Shown here: positions 1-8,488 of the stretch, piece by piece | Numbering within the stretch: the stretch's first letter is position 1 | Layout: every line of letters begins with the position of its first letter | NCBI GenBank assembly: GCA_045649405.1 | Contig: JAZRPW010000023.1 | Span: 7,687 to 71,686 of the forward strand | From: RUG11462 sp045649405 | GTDB taxonomy: Bacteria > Bacillota > Clostridia > Oscillospirales > Acutalibacteraceae | DNA: 64,000 nt | Reading direction: 5' to 3' | Notes under the pieces: generated by a model | What the model saw: only the letters and a program-made list of their open reading frames with translations | What the model was told of the DNA's origin: nothing | Database searches by the model: none | Program-made: the position numbers and the translations under genes

Positions 1-138
1 ATTTATGGTGAAGATGTGTCTGAAGAAGACGCAATGAAAACAAAAACTGCTTTGGAAGCAAAATTACCTGCTGATGCAGAAGTAACTTTGATTCCTGGTG
101 GTCAACCGGTATATTACTATATCATTTCAGTTGAATAA
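1..138 (+). CDS. fakA: C-terminal fragment of a FakA/YloV-type DAK2 (fatty acid kinase-like) protein
   Basis: Frame 1 is open from the window edge to TAA at 136-138, giving the last 45 residues of a protein. The tail GGQPVYYYIISVE matches, from memory, the conserved C-terminus of FakA/YloV proteins (DAK2 domain), which phosphorylate fatty acids bound to FakB for lipid synthesis in Firmicutes. The gene commonly sits directly upstream of recG, as here. The start and kinase domain lie outside the window, so the call rests on about 15 diagnostic residues plus synteny. Confidence 0.7.
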   Translation: MYGEDVSEEDAMKTKTALEAKLPADAEVTLIPGGQPVYYYIISVE

Positions 139-144
139 ATTTTA

Positions 145-172
145 AAGGGCGAAATGATATTTCGCCCTTTTT
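145..172 (+). terminator. Rho-independent terminator after the fakA fragment
   Basis: A hairpin AAAGGGCGAAAT / ATTTCGCCCTTT with a three-base loop is followed by a T run. It separates the upstream gene from recG, which begins 26 bases later. Confidence 0.85.
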
Positions 173-197
173 ATGTTTGAAAGGCAGGTGAATTTAT

Positions 198-2237
198 ATG
201 TTTGACAAGAATTTTAAAATTCAATATCTCAAAGGTGTTGGCGAAAAGCGTGCAAAACAGTTGGCAAAGCTCGGCATTGTAACGGTTAAAGATTTGTTGG
301 AATTTTACCCAAGACATTATGAAGACTGGAGCAAATGTTACTCTGTGTCAGAAGCTCCTTTGGGCGAAAACTGTTGTGTAAAAGGTTATGTTTCAACAAA
401 GGTTTCAACTGTGAATATTAGAAAAGGTTTAACATTATATAAATTCACTGTGACCGATGGCATGGCAAATATGCAGGTAACTCTTTTTAATCAAAAATAC
501 GCCGCAGAAAAGATTTTTTATGGTGGAGAGTTTTTGTTTTTTGGCAAGGTTACAGGCAATTTGTTCAGAAAAGAAATGTCATCTCCTTCGGTTGAGCCGG
601 TAGAGTCGGACAAAATCAGACCAATTTATCGCACAACAGAAGGGCTTAATTCAAAATATATTGAAAAATGTATGGCAAAGGCGCTTGAGTTGGTTGGCGA
701 TGATTTGAGCGACAGTTTGCCAGATGAAATTCGTGCAGATTTAGAACTGTGCCACAAAAGATACGCCTTGCAAAATGTGCATTTTCCTGAAAGTACCGAA
801 GCGTGCGAAATTGCCAAAAAGCGCTTGGTGTTTGAAGAATTGCTGAATTTGCAATTAGGTCTTTTAATGTTAAAAGGGCATAATTCAAATGCGACTACTG
901 CACCAATTGAAAAAGATTTTACAAATGAATTTATAAATGATTTTCCGTTTGAATTGACAAATGCGCAAAAACAAGCCATAAAATGTGCAGTTGAAGATAT
1001 GCAAAGCACAAAACCAATGTCACGCCTTTTGCAAGGGGATGTTGGCTCAGGTAAAACTGCCGTGGCGGCAACACTTTTGTACAATGCCGCAAAAAACGGC
1101 TTTCAAAGTGCGTTAATGGCACCAACCGAAATTTTGGCAAAACAACATTACTCATCAATTGCAAAGTTGATGAATGGTAAGGGTATCAGCGTAATGTTGC
1201 TAACTGGCTCAACCCCGACAGCCGAGCGTAAAAAGATTTTAGAACTTTTAGCTTCTGGCGAAATTGACATTTTAATTGGCACACACGCTTTAATTCAAAA
1301 TGGTGTTGAGTTCAAAAAATTAGGGCTTGTTGTAACAGATGAGCAACACCGTTTTGGCGTTAAACAAAGAAGTGATTTTGGCGAAAAAGGTCAAAATCCG
1401 CACACATTTGTAATGAGCGCAACCCCAATTCCAAGAACATTAGCACTCGTGGTTTATGGCGATTTGGACATTTCGGTGCTTGATGAAATGCCGGTTGGCA
1501 GAAAACCGGTTGAAACTTACAGCGTTAAAACCGAACTTCGAAAAAGAGCTTACACTTATGTTAAAAAGCATTTAGATGAGGGCTTGCAAGGTTACATTGT
1601 TTGCCCAATGGTTGATGAAAATGAAGATTTTGACTTGGTTTCGGCAACTGCATTTTATGAAAAATTGCAAAATGACTTTTTCAAAGATTATAAATTAGGT
1701 CTTTTGCACGGCAAAATGAAGGCTAATGAAAAGCAAGATGTAATGTCAAAATTTTTGTCTGGCGAGATTAATTTGCTTGTTGCAACAACAGTAATTGAAG
1801 TTGGTGTTGATGTGCCAAATGCCAATATAATGGTGGTTGAAAATGCCGAGCGTTTCGGACTTTCACAACTTCATCAGTTGCGTGGTAGAGTGGGCAGAGG
1901 TGGAAAACAGGCAACCTGCATTTTAATTTCTGATGCAGAAAATGAAGAGGCAGTAAGACGCCTTACAATTATGAGCGAAACTACTGACGGCTTTAAAATT
2001 GCAGATGAAGATTTGAAAATGCGTGGTCCTGGCGACTTTTTTGGCTCAAAACAACACGGTTTGCCAACGCTTAAAATCGCAAGCATTTTTGATGACAGAA
2101 GTGTGCTCAAACTTACTTCAAAAGTCGCTCGTGATATTTTAAAACAAGACCCAGACTTGTCAAGCGACAAGTATAAACCTCTAAAACAAAATGTAAAAGA
2201 CTTGTTCGAATCAAGCTTCAAAGCAGGGTATAATTAA
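198..2237 (+). CDS. recG: ATP-dependent DNA helicase RecG
   Basis: 679 residues, normal length for RecG, the monomeric branch-migration helicase that remodels stalled forks and Holliday junctions in the cytoplasm. An N-terminal wedge/OB region (about 1-230) precedes a superfamily 2 helicase core. The Walker A motif GDVGSGKT is at residues 280-287, the DEQH box at 381-384, SATPIPRT follows, and motif VI RGRVGRG starts at 562. The ATG lies 8 bases after AGGTG. The gene seems to be transcribed alone: a terminator precedes it and another follows directly. Confidence 0.97.
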   Translation: MFDKNFKIQYLKGVGEKRAKQLAKLGIVTVKDLLEFYPRHYEDWSKCYSVSEAPLGENCCVKGYVSTKVSTVNIRKGLTLYKFTVTDGMANMQVTLFNQKYAAEKIFYGGEFLFFGKVTGNLFRKEMSSPSVEPVESDKIRPIYRTTEGLNSKYIEKCMAKALELVGDDLSDSLPDEIRADLELCHKRYALQNVHFPESTEACEIAKKRLVFEELLNLQLGLLMLKGHNSNATTAPIEKDFTNEFINDFPFELTNAQKQAIKCAVEDMQSTKPMSRLLQGDVGSGKTAVAATLLYNAAKNGFQSALMAPTEILAKQHYSSIAKLMNGKGISVMLLTGSTPTAERKKILELLASGEIDILIGTHALIQNGVEFKKLGLVVTDEQHRFGVKQRSDFGEKGQNPHTFVMSATPIPRTLALVVYGDLDISVLDEMPVGRKPVETYSVKTELRKRAYTYVKKHLDEGLQGYIVCPMVDENEDFDLVSATAFYEKLQNDFFKDYKLGLLHGKMKANEKQDVMSKFLSGEINLLVATTVIEVGVDVPNANIMVVENAERFGLSQLHQLRGRVGRGGKQATCILISDAENEEAVRRLTIMSETTDGFKIADEDLKMRGPGDFFGSKQHGLPTLKIASIFDDRSVLKLTSKVARDILKQDPDLSSDKYKPLKQNVKDLFESSFKAGYN

Positions 2238-2266
2238 AAGGAGTGCAAACGCACTCCTTTTTTACT
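2236..2266. terminator. Bidirectional terminator between recG and the XRE gene
   Basis: AAAAGGAGTGC, loop AAAC, GCACTCCTTTT plus a T run on the + strand. A/T-rich flanks on both sides allow it to serve the convergent XRE gene too. Its stem is almost the same as that of the terminator at 3891-3922. Confidence 0.85.
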
Positions 2267-2486
2267 GCCATAATTTTGGGTAAGGTTTTTTGTAGGCGGT
2301 TTGACCAAGTAAATAATCAATGCTTGTTTCGTAAAATCGAGAAAGTTGAATTAAAACCGCAGTTGGAATATCATTTTCTCCCGTTTCGTATTTAGAATAA
2401 CCCGTTTGTGACATTCCAAGAATGCTTGCAATTTGTGTTTGAGTTAAATCTTTGTCTTCGCGTAAATCTCTAATTCGTGGATACAT
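2262..2486 (-). CDS. XRE-family (Cro/CI-type) transcriptional regulator
   Basis: About 74 residues, essentially only a helix-turn-helix domain (LTQTQIASILGMSQTGYSKYE) followed by the typical tail IDYLLG. I start it at the ATG at 2486, because the upstream in-frame GTG lies inside the Shine-Dalgarno sequence AAAGGGGTG that serves this ATG. The gene diverges from the BspA-like gene at 2677; the 190-base gap between them carries three copies of a dyad element. It is therefore the obvious candidate repressor of that gene and possibly of itself. The target assignment is inference. Confidence 0.85.
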   Translation of the reverse strand: MYPRIRDLREDKDLTQTQIASILGMSQTGYSKYETGENDIPTAVLIQLSRFYETSIDYLLGQTAYKKPYPKLWQ

Positions 2487-2545
2487 AAACAACACCCCTT
2501 TTAATTAAAATATAGATATTTGTATTAACAACGACCATACGCATA

Positions 2546-2558
2546 CAGATAGTATCTG
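2546..2558. promoter_or_regulatory. Isolated dyad CAGATA-G-TATCTG
   Basis: A perfect 6+6 inverted repeat about the central G, lying between the XRE gene and the three AACCTG operators. It could be a separate operator for the minus-strand XRE promoter. No clear -35/-10 pair for that gene could be settled on. Confidence 0.4.
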
Positions 2559-2574
2559 AACTATATTTTAACTT

Positions 2575-2638
2575 AACCTGTTTTAGGGTATTGACTTTTA
2601 ACCTAAAACAGGTTATAATTAATTTAACCTGTTTCAGG
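2575..2638. promoter_or_regulatory. Promoter of the BspA-like gene with three AACCTGTTT(T/C)AGG operators
   Basis: A consensus promoter, TTGACT (2591-2596), 17 bases, TATAAT (2614-2619), is flanked and overlapped by three copies of one element. These are AACCTGTTTTAGG at 2575-2587, its exact reverse complement at 2602-2614 filling the spacer, and AACCTGTTTCAGG at 2626-2638 at or after the start point. Each copy is itself a CCTG/CAGG-type dyad. Occupancy of the middle copy would block RNA polymerase directly. The neighbouring XRE protein is the likely ligand (inference). Confidence 0.8.
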
Positions 2639-2676
2639 CTAAATTAATTATATGCTTTTAAAGGAGATAAAAAGAA

Positions 2677-3888
2677 ATGAAAACAAAACGAATTTTATCA
2701 ATGTTTTTAATGCTTGTTATGATTATGGCGATTATTCCTGTTGCAGGAATTACTGCAAGTGCCGAAGTGTGGATTGATGATTTTGCGTATTGGGTTGACA
2801 ATAATGGAGATGCACATATTGCAGATTTTAATAGTTCTTATGTTGGGGCATTAAAGATACCAAGTTCAATAACTTATCGTGGTAGAACTTATACTGTAAA
2901 ATATATTGATGAAGAAGCATTTCTTTATAAAAAGTATCTTGAATCTGTTGAAATTCCAAGTTCTGTTATTTTAATTGATGAACAAGCATTTTATGGGTGC
3001 AATAATCTTGAAGAGATTATTTTTAATGAAGGTCTTGAAGAAATAGGGATAGAAGCATTTTATGATTGTTCAGAGTTGAAAACAGTTACTTTTCCAACCA
3101 CTCTTAAAGAAATAAAACAAGGAGCATTTTATTATTGCGACTCTTTGTCTACTGTAACCTTTAACCATCAACTCGAAGAATTAGGTCCACAGGCATTTTC
3201 TTATTGTGGTAATTTATCAAAAATTATTATGAAGAAAGTACCACAAACTTGGTGGACTTCCTCATTTAATTATGGACAAAATAAAACTTTTTACATTCCA
3301 TGTAGTTCTTATAGCAGTAATTTTTGGAAAGATGTTGAAGAGCAAGAATGGAATGCAACTATAATAACAACTCACGAAAGTACTTCGTTTGTAAATATAC
3401 CTGCTACTTGTGGACAGAAAGGTTATAATAACAGAGAAGTTTGTACATTTTGTAACGCAACTGTAAAAGAAGGTACAGTTGTAGCAGAATTGGCACATAC
3501 AGAAACACTTGTTAATGCAAAAGCATCAACATACTTTGCAACTGGTTATACTGGCGACAAGGTTTGTGCTGTATGTGATAAAATTATTGCAAATGGCAAA
3601 ACAATAGCAAAATTGACTTTGGAAGTTCCTAATTTCAAGCTTACATCTGGCAAAAAACAATTCAAAGTTAAATACACTAAAGTAGCAGGAGCTACTGGTT
3701 TCCAAGTTAGATACAAACTCAAAGGCAAATGGGTAACAAAAACATTTAATACCAAGAAAAATGCCACAAAAGCAATCAAAAAACTCAAAACTGGTACTTA
3801 CCAAGTGCAAATTAGAGCTTTTGTCAAACAAGGCAAACAAAAAGCATATTCAACTTGGTCAAAAACTCAAAAGGTTAAAGTAAAATAA
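2677..3888 (+). CDS. Secreted BspA-like leucine-rich-repeat protein with a lysine-rich C-terminal tail domain
   Basis: 403 residues with an N-terminal signal peptide (KTKR, hydrophobic core, cleavage near ASA-E). Residues about 60-210 form LRR_5/BspA-type repeats with the recurring F-Y-x-C-x-x-L pattern. Next comes a cysteine-paired segment (CTFCN near 250, CAVCD near 295). The last 86 residues (nt 3628-3885) form a fibronectin-III-like, strongly basic domain ending KVKVK. LRR_5 proteins are usually surface adhesins. The tail and the preceding CxxC segment closely match those of the protein at 61127-63583. SD AAGGAG; expression is probably controlled by the operators upstream. Confidence 0.85.
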   Translation: MKTKRILSMFLMLVMIMAIIPVAGITASAEVWIDDFAYWVDNNGDAHIADFNSSYVGALKIPSSITYRGRTYTVKYIDEEAFLYKKYLESVEIPSSVILIDEQAFYGCNNLEEIIFNEGLEEIGIEAFYDCSELKTVTFPTTLKEIKQGAFYYCDSLSTVTFNHQLEELGPQAFSYCGNLSKIIMKKVPQTWWTSSFNYGQNKTFYIPCSSYSSNFWKDVEEQEWNATIITTHESTSFVNIPATCGQKGYNNREVCTFCNATVKEGTVVAELAHTETLVNAKASTYFATGYTGDKVCAVCDKIIANGKTIAKLTLEVPNFKLTSGKKQFKVKYTKVAGATGFQVRYKLKGKWVTKTFNTKKNATKAIKKLKTGTYQVQIRAFVKQGKQKAYSTWSKTQKVKVK

Positions 3889-3890
3889 TA

Positions 3891-3922
3891 AAAAAAGGAG
3901 TGCGTTTGCACTCCTTTTTTTA
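3891..3922 (+). terminator. Terminator of the BspA-like gene
   Basis: AAAAAGGAGTGC, loop GTTT, GCACTCCTTTTTT with a continuing T run. Confidence 0.9.
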
Positions 3923-3933
3923 ATCACTTTTTA

Positions 3934-3962
3934 TTGACTAAACAAAACAATTATGATAAAAT
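3934..3962 (+). promoter_or_regulatory. Sigma-A promoter of the phosphohexomutase operon
   Basis: TTGACT (3934-3939), 17-base spacer, TAAAAT (3957-3962), 39 bases ahead of the ATG at 4002. Confidence 0.75.
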
Positions 3963-4001
3963 GATTATAATTGAAATTATTTAAAAGAAAAGGGTAAAAT
4001 T

Positions 4002-5492
4002 ATGGACTTTAAACAGTTTAAAAGTGGCACAGACATTCGCGGTATTGCCGCAGAAGGTGTAGAAAACGAACATATTAATTTGACTGATGATGTAATTAAA
4101 TCAATGACTCACGGTTTTCTTTGTTGGTTTGAAGAAAAATATAATAAATCTGCAAAGGAATTGACAGTTTCAGTTGGTCATGATTCAAGAATTTCTGCAA
4201 ACAGAATTAAAAACGCAGTTATCAGCGTTTTGTCCTCTAGTGGTGTTAATGTGCTTGACTGCGGTCTTGCTTCAACCCCTTCAATGTTTATGACAACCGT
4301 TTGCAAGGGTTGTGACGCGGCAATTCAAATTACTGCTTCACACCACCCATTCAACAGAAACGGTCTTAAATTCTTTACTCGTGAAGGCGGCGTTTCTGGT
4401 AGCGACATTGGTGCAATGCTTGAAAATGCACAGAACGGCAAAACTGCAAACGAATCCCAAGGCAAAGTTACACAAATTGATTTTATGAGTGAATATTCAA
4501 AAATCCTTAGAGATACTATTATTCGTGAAACTGGCAGTGAAAAACCTTTGGAAGGCTTAAAAATCATTGTTGATGCCGGTAACGGCGCAGGTGGATTTTA
4601 TGCTTACAAAGTGTTAGAGCCACTTGGTGCAGACATACAGGGAAGCCAATTTTTAGAGCCAGACGGAATGTTCCCTAACCACATTCCAAACCCAGAAAAC
4701 GAAGTTGCAATGAAAGCAATTTCTGATGCAACTGTTTGCGTTGGCGCAGATTTGGGTGTAATTTTTGATACTGATGTTGACAGAGCTTCTTGCGTAAGTT
4801 CTGACGGTAAAGAAATCAACCGCAACCGTATTGTAGCGCTCGCTGCTGCAATTGCACTTGAAAATAATGCCGGTGGCACAGTTGTTACAGACTCTGTAAC
4901 ATCAAGCGGACTTAAAGTGTTTATTGAAGAAAATTTGGGCGGTAAACATTTAAGATTTAAACGTGGTTATAAAAATGTAATTGATGAAGCAGTTAGACTT
5001 GAAAAAGAAGGTATTTGCGCTCCTTTGGCAATTGAAACTTCAGGCCACGCAGCATTTAAAGAAAATTATTTCCTTGATGATGGTGCTTATCTCATCACAA
5101 AAATCATCATCAAAATGGCTAATCTTAAAAAGCACGGCAAAACAATTGGCGATTTGATTTCATCACTTGCAGAGCCAAAAGATTTAGTTGAACTTCGTTT
5201 TAAAATCAATGTTGATGACTTTAGAGCTTACGGCGAAAAGGTTATTGCAGATTTGTTTAAATATGGAGAAGATAAGGGTCTTGAAATCGCTCCTGACAAC
5301 CATGAAGGTATTAGAGTTTCTGTTAACAACGGTTGGTTCTTGCTTCGTCTTTCAGTGCATGACCCAATTATGCCACTTAACATTGAGTCAGATGACGAAA
5401 ATGGTTGTAGACAAATCGCCAAAGTGGTTTATGACTTCTTGAAAAATTATGATGAACTTGATTTATCAGCAATTGAAAACTATTTAAAATAG
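4002..5492 (+). CDS. Phosphomannomutase/phosphoglucomutase family protein
   Basis: 496 residues, an alpha-D-phosphohexomutase that interconverts hexose 1- and 6-phosphates in the cytoplasm. Seen in sequence: the active-site serine loop TASHHP with Ser113, the Mg-binding loop DTDVDR at residues 256-261 and a late ETSGHAAFKEN segment that fits the sugar-binding loop. HH after the catalytic Ser resembles bacterial PMM/PGM-type rather than GlmM proteins. Sugar specificity cannot be read off. It is the first gene of a probable four-gene operon; the next gene starts 9 bases after its stop. Confidence 0.88.
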   Translation: MDFKQFKSGTDIRGIAAEGVENEHINLTDDVIKSMTHGFLCWFEEKYNKSAKELTVSVGHDSRISANRIKNAVISVLSSSGVNVLDCGLASTPSMFMTTVCKGCDAAIQITASHHPFNRNGLKFFTREGGVSGSDIGAMLENAQNGKTANESQGKVTQIDFMSEYSKILRDTIIRETGSEKPLEGLKIIVDAGNGAGGFYAYKVLEPLGADIQGSQFLEPDGMFPNHIPNPENEVAMKAISDATVCVGADLGVIFDTDVDRASCVSSDGKEINRNRIVALAAAIALENNAGGTVVTDSVTSSGLKVFIEENLGGKHLRFKRGYKNVIDEAVRLEKEGICAPLAIETSGHAAFKENYFLDDGAYLITKIIIKMANLKKHGKTIGDLISSLAEPKDLVELRFKINVDDFRAYGEKVIADLFKYGEDKGLEIAPDNHEGIRVSVNNGWFLLRLSVHDPIMPLNIESDDENGCRQIAKVVYDFLKNYDELDLSAIENYLK

Positions 5493-5501
5493 GAGTAAAT
5501 T

Positions 5502-6707
5502 ATGAAGTTTATTAATGAACAACCAAGACAAACCGCAGTTTACGGTGAATATGATGTTGTAGTTGTCGGTGGCGGTGTTGCTGGTGTTTCTGCGGCACTT
5601 GCTGCAAAAAGAACTGGCGCTAAAAAGGTGCTTTTAATTGAAAAACAATTTGCTTTGGGTGGTCTTGCAACACTTGGCATTATTACTATTTATTTGCCAC
5701 TTTGCGATGGCGAAGGCAAACAGGTTTCTTTTGGTATTTCAGAAGAACTTCTTCATCTTTCAATGAAGCATGGATATGAAGATAAATATCCAAAAGGTTG
5801 GCTTGAAAACGGTACACTCGAAGAGAAAAAAGAGCGCAGATTTGAAATTCAATACAACGCAAACTTGTTTGCTATTTTAATGGAACAATTGCTTTTAGAA
5901 GAAGGCGTTGAAATTCTTTATGGCACATCTGTTTGTGATGCAATTGTTGAAGAAGATAGAATTTCTGCTGTTATTATTGAAAACAAATCTGGCAGACAAG
6001 CAGTTGTTTCAAGAACTGTTATTGATTGTTCGGGTGACGCTGATATTTGTAAATTAACAGAGGTTGAGACCGATACTTACACAAAAGGCAATATTTTAGC
6101 AGGCTGGTATTATTTCCATAAAGATAACGGATATAAATTGAAAATGCTTGGTTTTTCAGAATTGCCAGAAGACCTTAAATCTCCTGAACAAAAAGAACTT
6201 GAAAAAACGCTTACAAGATTTACAGGTCTTGATGCAAAAGAAATGTCAGAGGTTACTTGTAAATCTCATAAATATACTCTTGATGATTTCTTAAAACGCG
6301 GAGAGATTTGCGAGAGTTATAATATGGGTAAAATTGCAACAATTCCACAGGTTAGAATGACAAGAAAACTCGTGGCTAACTATGTGCTTGATGAAAAAGA
6401 AGTGCATAAAGAGTTTAAAGATTCGGTTGGTATGTTCTCTGACTGGAGAAGAAGAGGCCCTGTGTTTGAATTGCCTTATTCTTGCCTTTATGCAAAGAAC
6501 ATTAAAAACCTTATTACTGCAGGCAGATGTATTTCTGTTACTGAAGATATGTGGGACATTACACGTGTAATTCCGGTTTGTGCAGTTTCAGGTCAGGCGG
6601 CAGGCACAGCGGCTGCTATGACCGATGATTTTAAAGCGTTAGATGTTGAAAAATTGCAAAAACAACTTGTTAAAGACGGTGTTGTTTTGCACGAAAAAGA
6701 ACTTTAA
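5502..6707 (+). CDS. FAD-dependent oxidoreductase (FAD_oxidored type)
   Basis: 401 residues. The N-terminal dinucleotide-binding fold has VVVGGGVAGVSAALAAKR and the acidic strand end LLIEK; a GGLA loop follows. The C-terminal part carries LITAGRCISVTEDMW and GQAAGTAAAM, typical of the FAD-dependent family annotated as FAD_oxidored. The substrate is unknown. Cytoplasmic by lack of a signal peptide. SD TAGGAG; it lies between the phosphohexomutase and metA with gaps of 9 and 27 bases, so it is probably co-transcribed, though no shared pathway is obvious. Confidence 0.8.
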   Translation: MKFINEQPRQTAVYGEYDVVVVGGGVAGVSAALAAKRTGAKKVLLIEKQFALGGLATLGIITIYLPLCDGEGKQVSFGISEELLHLSMKHGYEDKYPKGWLENGTLEEKKERRFEIQYNANLFAILMEQLLLEEGVEILYGTSVCDAIVEEDRISAVIIENKSGRQAVVSRTVIDCSGDADICKLTEVETDTYTKGNILAGWYYFHKDNGYKLKMLGFSELPEDLKSPEQKELEKTLTRFTGLDAKEMSEVTCKSHKYTLDDFLKRGEICESYNMGKIATIPQVRMTRKLVANYVLDEKEVHKEFKDSVGMFSDWRRRGPVFELPYSCLYAKNIKNLITAGRCISVTEDMWDITRVIPVCAVSGQAAGTAAAMTDDFKALDVEKLQKQLVKDGVVLHEKEL

Positions 6708-6734
6708 TTTTTAATTTATAAAGAGGGTTAATTT

Positions 6735-7664
6735 ATGCCTATTAAAATTTCCGATGCGTTGCCGGCAGCGAAAATTCTTGAGAATGAAAATATTTTTGTA
6801 ATGACAGAAAAAAGAGCGAATACTCAAGATATTCGTCCTTTGAAAATTCTTATTTTGAATTTAATGCCAACAAAAATTGAAACAGAAACTCAACTTTTGC
6901 GTTTGCTCGGTAACACACCGCTACAAATTGAAATTGATTTGTTGCAAACAGCAACTTATCAGGCTAAAAATGTTTCAAAACAACACTTGTTAGACTTTTA
7001 CAAAACCTTTGATGAAGTAAAAGACAAGCGTTATGACGGCTTGATTGTAACAGGTGCTCCGGTTGAGCATTTGAAGTTTGAAGAGGTTGATTATTGGCAA
7101 GAACTTTGTGATATTTTGAAGTGGGCAAACAAAAAAGTTTACTCAACAATGTACATTTGTTGGGGCGCTCAAGCCGGACTTTATTATCATTATGGCATTG
7201 ATAAAAAGTATATGGACAAAAAACTTTTCGGCATTTATTCACACAAAGTTTTAATTCCAACTCATCCACTTCTTCGTGGCTTTGATGACACATTTTTAGC
7301 ACCACATTCAAGATATACTTATAACGATGTTGAAGATATCAAAGCAGTAGAAGATTTAGATTTGCTCACATTTTCTGAACAAGCAGGCGTGCATATTTGC
7401 GCAGACCGTGCTTGTAGAAAATTCTTCATTTCTGGTCACTCTGAATATGACCGTTGCACACTTGCAGGGGAATATGCGCGTGACTTGGAAAAAGGTCTTG
7501 AAATTGATGTGCCAAACAACTATTTCCCAGAAGATAATGCAAACAAATTGCCGCTTATGAACTGGAGAAGTGCTGCTTCACTCGTTTTCTCAAACTGGGT
7601 GAACCACATTGTTTATCAACATACACCTTTTGACCTTGAAGACCTTGACAAAGAGGAAGAATAA
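6735..7664 (+). CDS. metA: Homoserine O-acyltransferase MetA (predicted acetyl-CoA type)
   Basis: 309 residues, full length for MetA, which activates homoserine for methionine synthesis. Nucleophile Cys142 lies in ICWGAQAGLYY, and His235 and Glu237 in SGHSEYD complete the expected catalytic set. Residue 111 is Glu (GAPVE). In this family Glu111 is associated with acetyl-CoA use and Gly111 with succinyl-CoA, so O-acetylhomoserine is the predicted product. SD AGAGGG. The stop overlaps the next start by one base (TAATG). No SAM riboswitch or T-box fits in the 27-base upstream gap. Confidence 0.95.
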   Translation: MPIKISDALPAAKILENENIFVMTEKRANTQDIRPLKILILNLMPTKIETETQLLRLLGNTPLQIEIDLLQTATYQAKNVSKQHLLDFYKTFDEVKDKRYDGLIVTGAPVEHLKFEEVDYWQELCDILKWANKKVYSTMYICWGAQAGLYYHYGIDKKYMDKKLFGIYSHKVLIPTHPLLRGFDDTFLAPHSRYTYNDVEDIKAVEDLDLLTFSEQAGVHICADRACRKFFISGHSEYDRCTLAGEYARDLEKGLEIDVPNNYFPEDNANKLPLMNWRSAASLVFSNWVNHIVYQHTPFDLEDLDKEEE

Positions 7665-8296
7665 TGAAATATTCTTATGTTTTGTGGGACTGGAACGGCA
7701 CACTTTTAGATGATGTTGATGTTTCGGTTGAGTGTGTTAACGTTTTGCTTGAAAAACTAAATCTTGAAAAAACTAATCGTGATGAGTATTTTGTGCATAT
7801 GGATATGCCTATAAAGAAATACTATGAAAACTTGTTTAAATCGAGAAATAGTGAACTTGATTATGAAACCTGCACCGAGAATTTTCACAAAAATTACCCG
7901 GCACTTTCGCACAAGGTTGGTTTGCAAAAAAACGCGGTGCAAATGTTAGAGTTTTTTGAAAGTTTAGGTGTTAAACAGTCAATTGTTTCTGCCTTTGAAA
8001 AAGGAATGCTCAACAAACAGGTAAACGACCTTGGTGTGCGCCGATTTTTTGAAGTTGTCAGCGGAAATGATGATGTTTATGTTGGCTCAAAATCAAGCCG
8101 AGCAATCGATTTGGTAAAGGATGTTGACAAGAAAAAAGTGCTTTACATTGGGGACACAAAAGATGATGTTAAAACCGCTAAAGATGTTGGTTGTGACTGC
8201 ATTTTGTTCTCAGGTGGGCATTATTCGAGAGAAGCATTAGAACAGTTTGATTTGCCTGTAATTGATGACTTAATTGAACTAAAAGAATATGTTTAA
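7664..8296 (+). CDS. HAD-superfamily hydrolase, phosphoglycolate phosphatase-like
   Basis: 210 residues. Motif I DWNGTLLDD is at the N-terminus (nucleophile Asp then +4 Asp replaced by the DxNGT form common in this branch). A Ser of motif II sits in IVSAFEKG, and motif IV GDTKDDVKTA is near residue 165. The helical cap between motifs I and II is C1-type, as in Gph-like enzymes. It is translationally coupled to metA by a one-base overlap and is the last gene of the operon. The phosphorylated substrate cannot be predicted. Confidence 0.85.
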   Translation: MKYSYVLWDWNGTLLDDVDVSVECVNVLLEKLNLEKTNRDEYFVHMDMPIKKYYENLFKSRNSELDYETCTENFHKNYPALSHKVGLQKNAVQMLEFFESLGVKQSIVSAFEKGMLNKQVNDLGVRRFFEVVSGNDDVYVGSKSSRAIDLVKDVDKKKVLYIGDTKDDVKTAKDVGCDCILFSGGHYSREALEQFDLPVIDDLIELKEYV

Positions 8297-8323
8297 AAGC
8301 CAGTTTTTAAAACTGGCTTTTTT
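8295..8323 (+). terminator. Terminator of the metA operon
   Basis: AAAAGCCAGTTTT / AAAACTGGCTTTT hairpin overlapping the stop codon, followed by T6. Confidence 0.9.
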
Positions 8324-8417
8324 CTTTTGCAATACAACATATTGAAAAGAAAATTTTCTTGCACAATAGATATTGCATAAATTCCAGAATTTTTTTAAAA
8401 AAATTGCTATTTAGGTA

Positions 8418-8446
8418 TTTAAATTTTTTTCGCTTTGTGATATAAT
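8418..8446 (+). promoter_or_regulatory. Extended -10 promoter ahead of rlmB
   Basis: TGA-TATAAT (8438-8446) is an extended -10 box. The -35 is weak (TTTAAA at 8418-8423, 17-base spacing). It lies 42 bases upstream of the rlmB ATG. Confidence 0.65.
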
Positions 8447-8488
8447 TAAACTAGCTATAAATAGGTTTACAAGAAAGGGTTAAAAATT

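Noticed and set aside
1874..2221. 115-residue minus-strand ORF inside recG, and many similar shadow ORFs in nrdD, hydB and recG
   Set aside because: Low-complexity translations opposite conserved coding sequence, without ribosome binding sites or family resemblance.
6708..6734. Possible SAM riboswitch or T-box before metA
   Set aside because: The gap is only 27 bases and holds just the ribosome binding site; none was seen before the operon promoter at 3934 either.
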